In this document: positions 31,025-39,338 of the stretch, in pieces
How the letters are laid out: each line of letters begins with the position of its first letter
Numbering within the stretch: position 1 is the stretch's first letter
DNA from: Betaproteobacteria bacterium
GTDB taxonomy: Bacteria; Pseudomonadota; Gammaproteobacteria; Burkholderiales; Burkholderiaceae_C
Direction: 5' to 3'
Length of the DNA stretch: 39,427 nucleotides
Assembly (NCBI GenBank): GCA_947448675.1
Contig: CANFOR010000003.1
Coordinates: 1 to 39,427 of the forward strand
Translations under genes and position numbers: made by a program
The notes under the pieces: model-generated
Database searches by the model: none
Told to the model about the DNA's origin: nothing
What the model saw: the letters and a program-made list of their open reading frames with translations, nothing else

Positions 31025-32835
31025 TGAAGCACATCAGAAATTTTTCTATCATCGCGCACATCGATCACGGCAAATCTACGCTGGCCGATCGTTTGATTCA
31101 ACGCTGCGGCGGCTTATCCGATCGTGAGATGGAGAGCCAAGTGCTCGACTCCATGGATTTGGAAAAAGAGCGTGGGATAACCATCAAAGCGCAGACCGCT
31201 GCGCTGCATTACAAAGCCAAAGATGGGCAGATCTACAACCTGAATTTGATCGACACACCGGGCCATGTGGACTTTAGTTACGAAGTCTCGCGCTCGCTGT
31301 CGGCGTGCGAGGGCGCATTGCTGGTGGTCGATGCAAGCCAAGGCGTAGAAGCACAAACGGTAGCCAATTGCTACACCGCTACCGAGTTGGGCGTGGAAGT
31401 GATTCCGGTGCTCAACAAAATGGACTTGCCCCAAGCCGACCCAGAGGGAGCACGCGCAGAAATTGAAGACGTGATTGGCATTGACGCGACAGATGCCATT
31501 CCTTGCTCGGCTAAATCGGGCATGGGCATTGACGAAATTTTAGAAGCCATTGTCACGCGCATGCCCGCGCCACGTGGCAACCCAGACGGCCCACTGCGCG
31601 CCATGATCGTCGACAGTTGGTTCGATGCTTATGTCGGCGTGGTCATGCTGGTGCGTGTGGTCGACGGGCGTTTGGCCAAGGGCGATCGCATCAAGATGAT
31701 GGCCACCGAGGCCACCTATAACGCCGATAACCTCGGCGTCTTCACACCCGCCAATGAGCCGCGCCAGGCCTTGAATGCGGGCGAAGTAGGCTATGTGATT
31801 GCTGGCATTAAAGAGCTGCAAGCCGCTAAGGTGGGCGACACTATCACCCTGATTAAAACGGGCTCTGGCGGGGCGGCTTTTACGGCTACGCAAGCGCTGC
31901 CAGGCTTTAAAGAAATTCAGCCCCAGGTGTTTGCAGGCCTGTACCCGACCGAAGCCAATCAGTACGACTCGCTGCGTGATGCCCTGGAAAAGCTCAAGCT
32001 CAACGACTCCTCATTGCACTATGAGCCCGAGGTGTCGCAGGCCCTGGGTTTTGGTTTTCGCTGCGGCTTCTTAGGCCTGCTGCACATGGAGATTGTGCAA
32101 GAGCGATTGGAGCGCGAGTTCGACCAAGACCTCATCACCACGGCGCCCAGTGTGGTCTACCAAGTTGAGCGCGCCGATGGCGAGGTCATCATGGTGGAGA
32201 ACCCTTCCAAGATGCCCGAGCCCGGGCAGATCAACGAGATCCGCGAGCCCATCGTGACCGTGCACCTTTACATGCCGCAAGAGTATGTGGGTGCGGTGAT
32301 GACCCTGGCCAACCAAAAGCGCGGCGTGCAACTGAACATGGCTTACAAGGGCCGCCAAGTGGTGCTGACCTATGAGTTGCCGCTGGGGGAGATCGTGCTG
32401 GACTTTTTTGACAAGCTCAAAAGCGTTAGCCGCGGTTACGCCAGCATGGACTACGAGTTCAAAGAATACCGCGCTGCCGACGTAGTGAAGGTTGACATCT
32501 TGCTCAATGCCGAGAAGGTAGACGCGCTGTCCATCATCGTGCACCGCAGCCAGAGCCAATACCGGGGTCGTGCCGTGGCGGCCAAAATGCGCGAGATCAT
32601 CAGTCGGCAAATGTTCGACGTGGCCATCCAAGCGGCCATTGGAGCCAACATCATCGCCCGCGAAAACATCAAAGCCCTGCGCAAGAACGTGCTGGCAAAA
32701 TGCTACGGTGGCGACATCAGCCGCAAACGCAAACTCCTAGAGAAACAAAAAGCAGGTAAAAAGCGCATGAAACAAATTGGTTCGGTCGAAGTGCCCCAAG
32801 AGGCATTCTTGGCCATATTGCAGGTAGAAGACTGA
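31024..32835 (+). CDS. lepA: Elongation factor 4 (LepA), ribosomal back-translocase GTPase
   Basis: 603 residues from ATG 31024 (MKHIRNFSIIAHIDHGKSTL). GTPase motifs: P-loop AHIDHGKST, switch region ERGITIKAQT, DTPGHVDFSYEV, NKMDLPQADP and SAKSG. The LepA-specific C-terminal domain with SRKRKLLEKQKAGKKRMKQIG is present. It acts on stalled ribosomes. Its TGA overlaps the lepB start (TGATG), as is usual for the lepA-lepB pair. Confidence 0.98.
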   Translation: MKHIRNFSIIAHIDHGKSTLADRLIQRCGGLSDREMESQVLDSMDLEKERGITIKAQTAALHYKAKDGQIYNLNLIDTPGHVDFSYEVSRSLSACEGALLVVDASQGVEAQTVANCYTATELGVEVIPVLNKMDLPQADPEGARAEIEDVIGIDATDAIPCSAKSGMGIDEILEAIVTRMPAPRGNPDGPLRAMIVDSWFDAYVGVVMLVRVVDGRLAKGDRIKMMATEATYNADNLGVFTPANEPRQALNAGEVGYVIAGIKELQAAKVGDTITLIKTGSGGAAFTATQALPGFKEIQPQVFAGLYPTEANQYDSLRDALEKLKLNDSSLHYEPEVSQALGFGFRCGFLGLLHMEIVQERLEREFDQDLITTAPSVVYQVERADGEVIMVENPSKMPEPGQINEIREPIVTVHLYMPQEYVGAVMTLANQKRGVQLNMAYKGRQVVLTYELPLGEIVLDFFDKLKSVSRGYASMDYEFKEYRAADVVKVDILLNAEKVDALSIIVHRSQSQYRGRAVAAKMREIISRQMFDVAIQAAIGANIIARENIKALRKNVLAKCYGGDISRKRKLLEKQKAGKKRMKQIGSVEVPQEAFLAILQVED

Positions 32836-33824
32836 TGCCTCTACTCACTTCATTCTTGTTGGCCGCTTTTGTGGGCTATGCCGCGTCTTGGTACTTTGGC
32901 GTGGTTGAGGGTAATTTTGCCTTGCTGTTGTTCATGGCCACTGTGGTTACTGGCGTGTACTGGTTGGCCGAGCGTTTTTACTTTTTACCGCAGCGCCAAA
33001 GTGCTGCAAGCAAGCTCGAAGTAGAGTCTGCTGCGCGCCGCGAGCAACTGAGCCGACAAGGCATCAGCCAAGTAGATGGCGACATCCAAGAAGCCAAGGC
33101 CAAGTTGGTGATGCAGCCTTGGTGGCTCGATTGGACGGCCGGTTTGTTCCCGGTCATTATCGCGGTTTTTGTGCTGCGCTCCTTCTTGTTTGAGCCCTTC
33201 AAAATCCCCTCTGGCTCCATGATTCCTACCCTGCTGGTGGGCGATTTGATTTTGGTGAATAAATTCACCTACGGCCTGCGCTTGCCGGTGCTCAATACCA
33301 AGATCACCGAGGGCAGCAAGCCCCAGCGCGGCGACGTCATGGTGTTTCGCTACCCACCCAAACCCAGTCTGGACTACATCAAACGTGTGATTGGCACACC
33401 TGGCGATGAAGTCTCGTACCTGAACAAAAAACTCATGGTCAATGGCAAGGCCTTGAGCAAAGACGCGCTGCCAGACTTCTTCGACGAAGACAGTACCCGC
33501 TACGCTAAGCAGTTTGAAGAAGTCGTGCCCAGTGGCCCAGATGGCGTGAGTGGCCAACGCAAACACCGTTTACTCAATGACGACGAGCGCCCTGCGTTTA
33601 TTCCGGGTGCTGATGAATTTCAATTTAAAAGCAACTGCCGTTACAGTGCCGAAGGCGTGGTGTGTAAAGTACCAGAAGGCATGTACTTCATGATGGGCGA
33701 CAACCGCGATAATTCTTTAGACTCACGCTACTGGGGTTTTGTGCCCGAGAAAAACATCGTCGGCAAAGCCTTTATGGTGTGGATGAATTTTTCGAACCTC
33801 AAACGCATTGGAACTTTTGAGTAA
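32835..33824 (+). CDS. lepB: Signal peptidase I
   Basis: 329 residues. There is an N-terminal helix pair (LLTSFLLAAFVGYAASWYF, and FALLLFMATVVTGVYWLAE), then a third helix (LFPVIIAVFVLRSFLF) followed by the catalytic domain. Ser128 in FKIPSGSMIPTLLVGD and Lys183 in SLDYIKRVIGTPGDE form the dyad, and GDNRDNSLDSRYWGFVPE is the box E motif. It removes signal peptides at the periplasmic face of the inner membrane. DUF4845 starts 22 bp later. Confidence 0.97.
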   Translation: MPLLTSFLLAAFVGYAASWYFGVVEGNFALLLFMATVVTGVYWLAERFYFLPQRQSAASKLEVESAARREQLSRQGISQVDGDIQEAKAKLVMQPWWLDWTAGLFPVIIAVFVLRSFLFEPFKIPSGSMIPTLLVGDLILVNKFTYGLRLPVLNTKITEGSKPQRGDVMVFRYPPKPSLDYIKRVIGTPGDEVSYLNKKLMVNGKALSKDALPDFFDEDSTRYAKQFEEVVPSGPDGVSGQRKHRLLNDDERPAFIPGADEFQFKSNCRYSAEGVVCKVPEGMYFMMGDNRDNSLDSRYWGFVPEKNIVGKAFMVWMNFSNLKRIGTFE

Positions 33825-33846
33825 ACTTTTTACAATGGAGCGGACT

Positions 33847-34188
33847 ATGAAATCGAGTCAGAGAGGCGTTTCTTTTTTGGGTTTGCTAATCGTGGGTGGG
33901 CTGCTAGCCTTTACCGGTGTCATTGGCGCGCAGGTTTTCCCTACCGTGGTGGAAAACCTGGCTGTTGAGAAAGCCGTAAACAAAGCTAAAGAAGGTAGCA
34001 CCGTGTCGGAAGTGCGTTTGATTTTTGACAAAGCAAGCCAAGTAGACGACATCAAATCAATCAATGGCAAAGACCTTGAAATTAGCAAAGAAGGCGACAA
34101 GGTGGTGGTGTCTTACGGCTATAACAAAGAAATCCATTTGGCTGGCCCGGCATTTTTGCTCATTAAATACAGCGGTCGCAGCAAGTAA
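33847..34188 (+). CDS. DUF4845 family single-span membrane protein
   Basis: 113 residues from ATG 33847, which has GGAG six bases upstream; an ATG at 33835 is less well placed. The N-terminal pilin-like helix RGVSFLGLLIVGGLLAFTGVIG is followed by a small periplasmic domain (VENLAVEKAVNKAKEGSTVSEVRLIFDKASQVDDI). The family sits between lepB and rnc in many gamma- and betaproteobacteria and its function is unknown. Its stop is 2 bases before the rnc GTG start. Confidence 0.9.
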   Translation: MKSSQRGVSFLGLLIVGGLLAFTGVIGAQVFPTVVENLAVEKAVNKAKEGSTVSEVRLIFDKASQVDDIKSINGKDLEISKEGDKVVVSYGYNKEIHLAGPAFLLIKYSGRSK

Positions 34189-34190
34189 GC

Positions 34191-34886
34191 GTGGGTCCAA
34201 GCATTTCCCCTGAACTCGAACGCCTGCAGCAATTGCTGCAGCACCCCTTTGCCGATACGCGCCTGTTGCAGCGCGCCGTCACGCACCGTAGCTTTTCTGC
34301 GGACCACAATGAGCGCCTCGAATTCGTTGGCGACTCGGTGCTCAATCTTGCCGTCGCTGCGCTCTTGTACGAAGCCCTACAAACCATGCCCGAAGGCGAC
34401 CTCTCGCGCATCCGCGCTAACTTGGTCAAGCAAGACACCCTGCACGGTATTGCAACAGGCTTGGGTCTGGATAAAGTTTTGCGCCTGGGCGAGGGCGAGT
34501 CGCGCTCGGGCGGGCACAAGCGCCCATCCATCTTGGCCGACGCGTTAGAGGCTTTGATTGCCGCCGTTTACATAGACGCTGGCTACGATGCTGCCGCCGC
34601 CTTGGTGCGCCGTTTGTTTGCCGACGTGGAAATCAACCCGCAAATGCAGGCCATGGGCAAAGATCCCAAAACCGAGTTGCAAGAATGGCTGCAAGGGCGC
34701 AAGATGAAGCTGCCGCTCTACCGGGTGGTGGCCACCTTGGGCGCGGCCCACAAACAAACTTTTGACGTGGAGTGCGAGGTAGAAGAACTCGGCCACGCCG
34801 AACGCGGCATTGGCGGTTCGCGTCGTGCCGGTGAGCAAGTGGCCGCGGCCGCTATGCTCGGATATTTGAAAGCACACAAACTATGA
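34191..34886 (+). CDS. rnc: Ribonuclease III
   Basis: 231 residues from GTG 34191. The RNase III signature is HNERLEFVGDSVLNLAVAALL, and the second acidic catalytic patch is ILADALEALIAAVYIDAGY. The C-terminal double-stranded RNA-binding domain runs from about residue 157 (PKTELQEWLQGRKMKLPLYRVV) to GSRRAGEQVAAAAMLGYL. It processes rRNA and structured mRNA. The stop overlaps the era start (ATGA), the standard coupling of these two genes. Confidence 0.96.
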   Translation: MGPSISPELERLQQLLQHPFADTRLLQRAVTHRSFSADHNERLEFVGDSVLNLAVAALLYEALQTMPEGDLSRIRANLVKQDTLHGIATGLGLDKVLRLGEGESRSGGHKRPSILADALEALIAAVYIDAGYDAAAALVRRLFADVEINPQMQAMGKDPKTELQEWLQGRKMKLPLYRVVATLGAAHKQTFDVECEVEELGHAERGIGGSRRAGEQVAAAAMLGYLKAHKL

Positions 34887-35869
34887 ATGCTACGCCACCC
34901 GAATTGCCGGAGGCTGGCGCATTGCAATCCCCCGCGCCTGCCACCCACACCGCAGCTGAAGCCGCCGACCTCAAGCCGCAGCGCTGCGGCCTGATCGCCA
35001 TCGTGGGCAAACCCAATGTGGGCAAGTCCACTCTGCTCAACGCCTTGGTGGGTCAAAAAATCAGCATCACCTCGCGCAAAGCGCAAACCACGCGCCATCG
35101 CATTACCGGTATGCGTACCGAAGGCCAAGCACAGTTCGTGTTTGTAGACACACCGGGCTTTCAAACCATTCACAACAATGCGCTGAACCGCTCGCTCAAC
35201 AAAACCGTGCAAGGCGCGGTGAGCGACGTTGACTTGGTCTTGTTCACGGTCGAAGCGGGCAGCTTTACGCCAGCGGACGCCCGCGTGCTGGCCTTGCTCA
35301 AGCCTGGCATTCCGGCCTTGCTGATTGCCAACAAGTTTGACACCATCCACCGCCGAGGTGACATCGCGCCCTGGTTGCAAGCTATGCAAGAGCGCCACGC
35401 TTTTGCCGAGTTTGTGCCCATGTCGGCCAAGAACGCCCGCGACGTGACGCGTTTGCTCGACATTTGCGCCAAATACCTGCCCGAGCAAGCCTGGTGGTAC
35501 GCCGCTGATGAGTTGACCGACCGCAGCGAAAAGTTTTTGGCCAGCGAAACCATCCGCGAAAAGCTCTTTCGTCTCACTGGCGACGAGCTGCCCTACACCT
35601 CGACCGTCATCATCGACAAGTTTGAAGAAGAGCCGAGCAAAAAATTCAAGCGCTTCATCAAAGTGGCCGCCACCATCGTGGTCGAGCGCGACACGCACAA
35701 AGCCATGGTCATCGGCGAGAGCGGCGAGCGCCTCAAACGCATCGGCACCGAAACCCGGCAAGAGCTTGAAAAGCTAATGGACGCCAAAGTCTTCATCGAA
35801 ATTTGGGTCAAGGTGCGCTCCGGTTGGGCTGACGACGAAGCGCGGGTAAGGTCCTTCGGCTACGAGTAG
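34883..35869 (+). CDS. era: GTPase Era
   Basis: 328 residues. A Pro/Ala-rich extension of about 33 residues precedes the G1 motif VGKPNVGKST (about residues 41-50). Then DTPGFQTIH (G3), NKFD (G4) and MSAK (G5) follow. The C-terminal KH domain holds the GESGERLKRIGTETRQELEKL motif and KVFIEIWVKVRSGW. It helps mature the 30S subunit by binding the 16S rRNA 3' end. The N-terminal extension is longer than in E. coli. recO starts 2 bases after the stop. Confidence 0.97.
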   Translation: MNATPPELPEAGALQSPAPATHTAAEAADLKPQRCGLIAIVGKPNVGKSTLLNALVGQKISITSRKAQTTRHRITGMRTEGQAQFVFVDTPGFQTIHNNALNRSLNKTVQGAVSDVDLVLFTVEAGSFTPADARVLALLKPGIPALLIANKFDTIHRRGDIAPWLQAMQERHAFAEFVPMSAKNARDVTRLLDICAKYLPEQAWWYAADELTDRSEKFLASETIREKLFRLTGDELPYTSTVIIDKFEEEPSKKFKRFIKVAATIVVERDTHKAMVIGESGERLKRIGTETRQELEKLMDAKVFIEIWVKVRSGWADDEARVRSFGYE

Positions 35870-35871
35870 CC

Positions 35872-36615
35872 ATGAAGCGCATCGCGGACGAACCAGCCTA
35901 CGTGCTGCACCACTACGACTGGAGCGAGTCCAGCGTCATCCTCGAAGTCTTTACCCGCCACTACGGACGCATCGCCCTGGTAGCCAAGGGTGCCAAGCGG
36001 CCCAGCTCGAACTTTCGCCCGGTGCTACTGCCGTTGCAACCGCTGCGCATGGCCTATGGCGGCGACGCGGAAATTCGCACGCTCAAAGGTGCCGAATGGG
36101 TGGGTGGCCACGTCATGCCCACCGGCGAGGCGCTGCTCACAGGCTACTACCTCAACGAGCTGCTGCTGCGCCTGTTGGCACGCGACGATCCGCACGCCGC
36201 GCTCTTCGATGCCTATGCCCAGGTGGTGCCCGCATTGGCCAGCTCCGAGGCCAGCATTGTGCAACCTACGCTGCGCACCTTTGAGCTCTTGCTGCTGCGC
36301 GAAATCGGTCTGCTGCCCGCGCTGAACCAACAAACCATGACGCTCGAACCCCTGCAAGCCGTAGAGCGCTATTGCCTGGTGCCCGAGGGTGGCTTGCGGG
36401 TAGCCCATGGCGACGACACTGCAAGCCTGCCCGGGGCCGATTGGCTGGCCCTGCAAGCCGCTTTAGACGACGCTGCACCCCTGGCTGTTACCGCAAGCGT
36501 CTGCGCCCGCCATTTACCGGCCCTGCGGCCCCAACTGCGCACCCTGCTCAACTACCATTGCGGTGTTAAAACCCTGCAAACCCGCCAGCTCATGCTGGAC
36601 GTGCAAAATCTCTAA
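35872..36615 (+). CDS. recO: DNA repair protein RecO
   Basis: 247 residues with the N-terminal OB-fold (AYVLHHYDWSESSVILEVFTRHYGRIALVAKGAKRPSSNF) and a helical C-terminal half (LLTGYYLNELLLRLLARDDPH and LRTFELLLLREIGLLP). RecO helps load RecA during gap repair. It lies between era and pdxJ, its normal place in proteobacteria. The typical RecO C-terminal zinc cysteines are not evident, as in other proteobacterial members. Confidence 0.95.
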   Translation: MKRIADEPAYVLHHYDWSESSVILEVFTRHYGRIALVAKGAKRPSSNFRPVLLPLQPLRMAYGGDAEIRTLKGAEWVGGHVMPTGEALLTGYYLNELLLRLLARDDPHAALFDAYAQVVPALASSEASIVQPTLRTFELLLLREIGLLPALNQQTMTLEPLQAVERYCLVPEGGLRVAHGDDTASLPGADWLALQAALDDAAPLAVTASVCARHLPALRPQLRTLLNYHCGVKTLQTRQLMLDVQNL

Positions 36616-36621
36616 ACCCTT

Positions 36622-37410
36622 ATGACCGCTCTGTCTGTCAACCTCAACAAAGTTGCCCTGGTGCGCAATACCCGTCACCTGGGCCTGCCCTCGGTCACGC
36701 GCGCCGCCAAGCTGTGCCTGGCGGCGGGTGCACAAGGCATCACCGTGCACCCCCGGCCCGACGAGCGCCATATGCGCGCGCACGACGTGCACGAGTTGGC
36801 TGCCTTGCTACAAGACTGGCCGCAAGCCGAGTACAACATCGAGGGCAACCCCTTTCACAACCTGATGGACTTCGTCCGCGCGCTGCGGCCGCACCAAGCC
36901 ACCTTGGTGCCCGACAGCGTCGAGCAGTCCACCAGCGACCACGGTTGGCGCTTTCCGCAAGACGCCGCACGCCTGCAGCCGCTCATTGCCGAGTGCCACA
37001 CCCTGGGCGTGCGCGTGAGCCTGTTCATGGACCCCGAGCCCGCGCAAATGGCCGCTGCCAAAGCCGTGGGCGCCGACCGTGTCGAGCTCTACACCGAGAG
37101 CTGGGCCAGTGCCTGCCTGCAGCACAGCGGCACGCCGAGCGAGGCAGCAGTGCTGGCGCGCTTTGTGGCCAGTGCGCAGGCGGCCCAAGCTGCGGGCCTG
37201 GGTGTCAACGCTGGCCACGACCTGAACCTGCACAACCTCAGGCCCTTTTTGCGTGCCGTGCCCGGCGTGCAAGAAGTGTCGATTGGCCACGCCTTTGTCG
37301 GCGACGCCCTCGAGCTGGGCTATGCCGCTGCCGTGAAAGCCTATCTGGCCTGCATTGCCGCTGCGCCAACGGCTACTGCGCGCGCGCCAACACCCGGCCT
37401 TTCGGGTTGA
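36622..37410 (+). CDS. pdxJ: Pyridoxine 5'-phosphate synthase
   Basis: 262 residues. PdxJ motifs are LSVNLNKVALVRNTR (usually I-D-H-V-A-T-L-R-N), GITVHPRPDERHMRAHDV, YNIEGNPFHNLMDFV, LVPDSVEQSTSDHGW and VNAGHDLNLHNLRPFL, with IGHAFVGDALELGYAAAVKAYL near the end. The His in the usual I-D-H motif is replaced by Lys, which could alter the start of the active site, although such variants occur. It condenses 1-deoxyxylulose 5-phosphate with 3-amino-1-hydroxyacetone phosphate for vitamin B6. Confidence 0.95.
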   Translation: MTALSVNLNKVALVRNTRHLGLPSVTRAAKLCLAAGAQGITVHPRPDERHMRAHDVHELAALLQDWPQAEYNIEGNPFHNLMDFVRALRPHQATLVPDSVEQSTSDHGWRFPQDAARLQPLIAECHTLGVRVSLFMDPEPAQMAAAKAVGADRVELYTESWASACLQHSGTPSEAAVLARFVASAQAAQAAGLGVNAGHDLNLHNLRPFLRAVPGVQEVSIGHAFVGDALELGYAAAVKAYLACIAAAPTATARAPTPGLSG

Positions 37411-37426
37411 GCGAGGCCAAGCCCCC

Positions 37427-37828
37427 ATGGTCTACGGCATCGGCACCGACATCTGCGACATCCGCCGCATCCGCGCCAGCTTAGCGCGGCACGGCGAGCG
37501 CTTTGCCGCCAAGATTTTGAGCGACGAAGAATTCAAAACCTTCTCGGAGCGCAGTGCCCGCTGGCCCGAGCGCGGTGTGCGTTACCTGGCCACCCGCTTC
37601 TCGGCCAAAGAGGCCTTTAGCAAAGCCATCGGCATGGGCATGCGCCTGCCCATGACCTGGCGCAATTGCGCCGTGGCCAAGCTGCCAAGCGGCCAGCCCT
37701 GCATCGTGCTGCATGGCGCATTAAAGACATGGTTTGAAGCCCAGGGCTTGAGCGCCCACATCAGCATCACCGACGAGTCCGAATACGCCGCCAGCTTCTG
37801 CGTGGTCGAGCATTTAAGAGGTAAATAG
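37427..37828 (+). CDS. acpS: Holo-[acyl-carrier-protein] synthase
   Basis: 133 residues from ATG 37427 with GAGG about 10 bases upstream; the frame is open earlier inside pdxJ. Motifs are GIGTDICDIRRI (Asp8 binds Mg) and RYLATRFSAKEAFSKAIG (catalytic Glu). It transfers 4'-phosphopantetheine to AcpP, whose gene is at 24304. pdxJ-acpS-nagZ is a usual order. A repeat fragment (37860-37880) separates it from nagZ. Confidence 0.96.
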   Translation: MVYGIGTDICDIRRIRASLARHGERFAAKILSDEEFKTFSERSARWPERGVRYLATRFSAKEAFSKAIGMGMRLPMTWRNCAVAKLPSGQPCIVLHGALKTWFEAQGLSAHISITDESEYAASFCVVEHLRGK

Positions 37829-37859
37829 GCCTGCAAGGCGCATAAAATATACGTATACA

Positions 37860-37880
37860 GCTATTAAATTTATAGCTATA
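37860..37880 (+). repeat. Partial GCTA-49 repeat copy between acpS and nagZ
   Basis: GCTATTAAATTTATAGCTAT at 1-20 keeps the palindromic left part (GCTAT...ATAGC), but the right half is missing. It ends close to the nagZ start (37889). Confidence 0.5.
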
Positions 37881-37888
37881 GGAATCCC

Positions 37889-38947
37889 ATGCCGCAACAC
37901 GCACCGCTCATCATCGACGTCTCTGGTACCACGCTCACACCTGCCGACCGGCGCCGCTTGGCCCACCCGCTGGTGGGTGGCGTGATCCACTTTGCGCGCA
38001 ATTGGCAGAGCCGCGAACAGCTCTGCGCGCTCAATGCAGCCATCAAATCTATCAGGCCCGATGTGCTGATTGCTGTAGACCAGGAGGGCGGTCGCGTGCA
38101 GCGCTTCAGGACCGACGGTTTCACCCACCTGCCGCCCATGCACGCCCTGGGCGAGCTGTGGCTGCAAGACGCATTGCCCGCCACGCTAGCCGCCACGGCC
38201 TGCGGCTATGTGTTGGGCACTGAGCTGCGCGCCTGTGGGGTCGACTTGAGCTTTACACCCGTACTCGACCTCGGCTACGGCGGCAGCAGCGTGATTGGCG
38301 ACCGCGCCTTTGCGCGCGACCCACGCGTGGTCAGCCTGCTAGCCAAGAGCCTCATGCACGGCCTCTTGCAGGCCGGTATGCACAACTGCGGCAAACACTT
38401 CCCTGGCCACGGCTTTGTCAAAGCCGACTCACACCACGCCGTGCCCATCGACCCGCGCAGCCTCAAAGCTATCTTGGCCGAGGACGCCGCGCCCTACCCA
38501 TGGCTGGGCAGCAGCCTGGCCAGCGTCATGCCCGCCCATGTGGTCTACCCCAAGGTGGACGCGCGGCCCGCAGGTTTTTCAGCGCGCTGGTTGCAAGACA
38601 TTTTGCGCGGCAAACTGGGCTTTGGTGGCGCGATTTTCAGCGACGATTTATCTATGGCGGGAGCCCGCGTGCTAGAGGGCCAAGAACTGAGCTACACCCA
38701 AGCCGCGCTCGCCGCCTTGCAAGCAGGTTGCGACATGGTTTTGCTGTGCAACCAAAGCGTAGATGGCGGTAGCGCTTTAGATGCATTGCTGGCGGGCCTG
38801 ACCGAAGCGCAAATCAAAAACCAGTGGCAGCCCAGCGAAGCCAGCGAGCTGCGCCGCCGCGCCTTGCTGCCCGTGGGCCCAGCGTTAGATTGGGACGCGC
38901 TGATGCGGCACCCTGCGTATATGCAGGCGGTGTTTCAGGTGCCTTGA
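37889..38947 (+). CDS. nagZ: Beta-N-acetylhexosaminidase (glycoside hydrolase family 3)
   Basis: 352 residues. Landmarks are VDQEGGRVQRF, the GH3 catalytic-loop motif NCGKHFPGHGFVKADSHHAVP (His acid/base), and the nucleophile Asp in FSDDLSMAGARVLEG. It releases GlcNAc from muropeptides in the cytoplasm during wall recycling. The GH3 single-domain length fits NagZ. The gene ends at 38947, just before the convergent remnant at 38952. Confidence 0.96.
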   Translation: MPQHAPLIIDVSGTTLTPADRRRLAHPLVGGVIHFARNWQSREQLCALNAAIKSIRPDVLIAVDQEGGRVQRFRTDGFTHLPPMHALGELWLQDALPATLAATACGYVLGTELRACGVDLSFTPVLDLGYGGSSVIGDRAFARDPRVVSLLAKSLMHGLLQAGMHNCGKHFPGHGFVKADSHHAVPIDPRSLKAILAEDAAPYPWLGSSLASVMPAHVVYPKVDARPAGFSARWLQDILRGKLGFGGAIFSDDLSMAGARVLEGQELSYTQAALAALQAGCDMVLLCNQSVDGGSALDALLAGLTEAQIKNQWQPSEASELRRRALLPVGPALDWDALMRHPAYMQAVFQVP

Positions 38948-38951
38948 GTTT

Positions 38952-39176
38952 TTAGGCCACGGCCTTGGCGGGCGCGTCGGGCGTCAGTGGCTGGGCGCTT
39001 ACGCTCTCGCGCAGATGCCGCTTGTAGTTTTTTGACTGGGCTGGCGCGGCCACCTTGGCCCGCATGCGTCGCGCTACAGTTTGCGCGAATGGGCTCCAGC
39101 GCCCCTCCACCGCCACCCGCCACGCTTGCGGATTATCTTTGGATTGCGATCTAGCTGCTACTGTTTTTGTAGCAAA
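38952..39176 (-). pseudogene. C-terminal remnant of an unidentified gene
   Basis: A minus-strand frame with about 80% GC at third positions encodes some 74 residues ending W-R-V-A-V-E-G-R-W-S-P-F-A-Q-T-V then RRMRAKVAAPAQSKNYKRHL and an Ala/Pro tail, with TAA at 38952-38954. No start codon with a ribosome site exists upstream, and an in-frame TAG (39177-39179) closes it off. The codon bias says it was a real gene, probably cut by the IS5-type element that begins within the next 160 bp. The protein family was not recognised. Its 5' part overlaps a GCTA-49 copy. Confidence 0.5.
39120..39173 (-). repeat. GCTA-49 repeat copy in the gene remnant (2-base insertion)
   Basis: On the minus strand GCTACAAAAACAGTAGCAGC at 1-20 and CGCA at 26-29 (shifted by 2), ending AAGCGTGGCGG. 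It is read from base 1 as A-T-K-T-V-A-A-R-S. Confidence 0.6.
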
Positions 39177-39338
39177 CTATGACGATTTGGCGATGGCATT
39201 AGGCGGTTCTTGCTTGAAATTGATGTTTTGGGAGGCTTCTGCGATGGCTCAATGGCTTGCAGCGGGCGCGAGGAATCATGTTCAAAACCCCATCCCAACA
39301 ACCTCGATGGAGGCACGCCAATTGCGAGCTTTAACGGC

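Noticed and set aside
38639..38681. Repeat-like stretch in nagZ ending GTGCTAGAGGGCC
   Set aside because: It encodes the conserved NagZ motif FSDDLSMAGARVLEG, so the resemblance is explained by protein conservation, and the left GCTAC part is absent.
38935..39123. 62-codon minus-strand frame in the nagZ downstream region
   Set aside because: Its third-position GC is poor compared with the overlapping frame ending at 38952, which has the coding bias.
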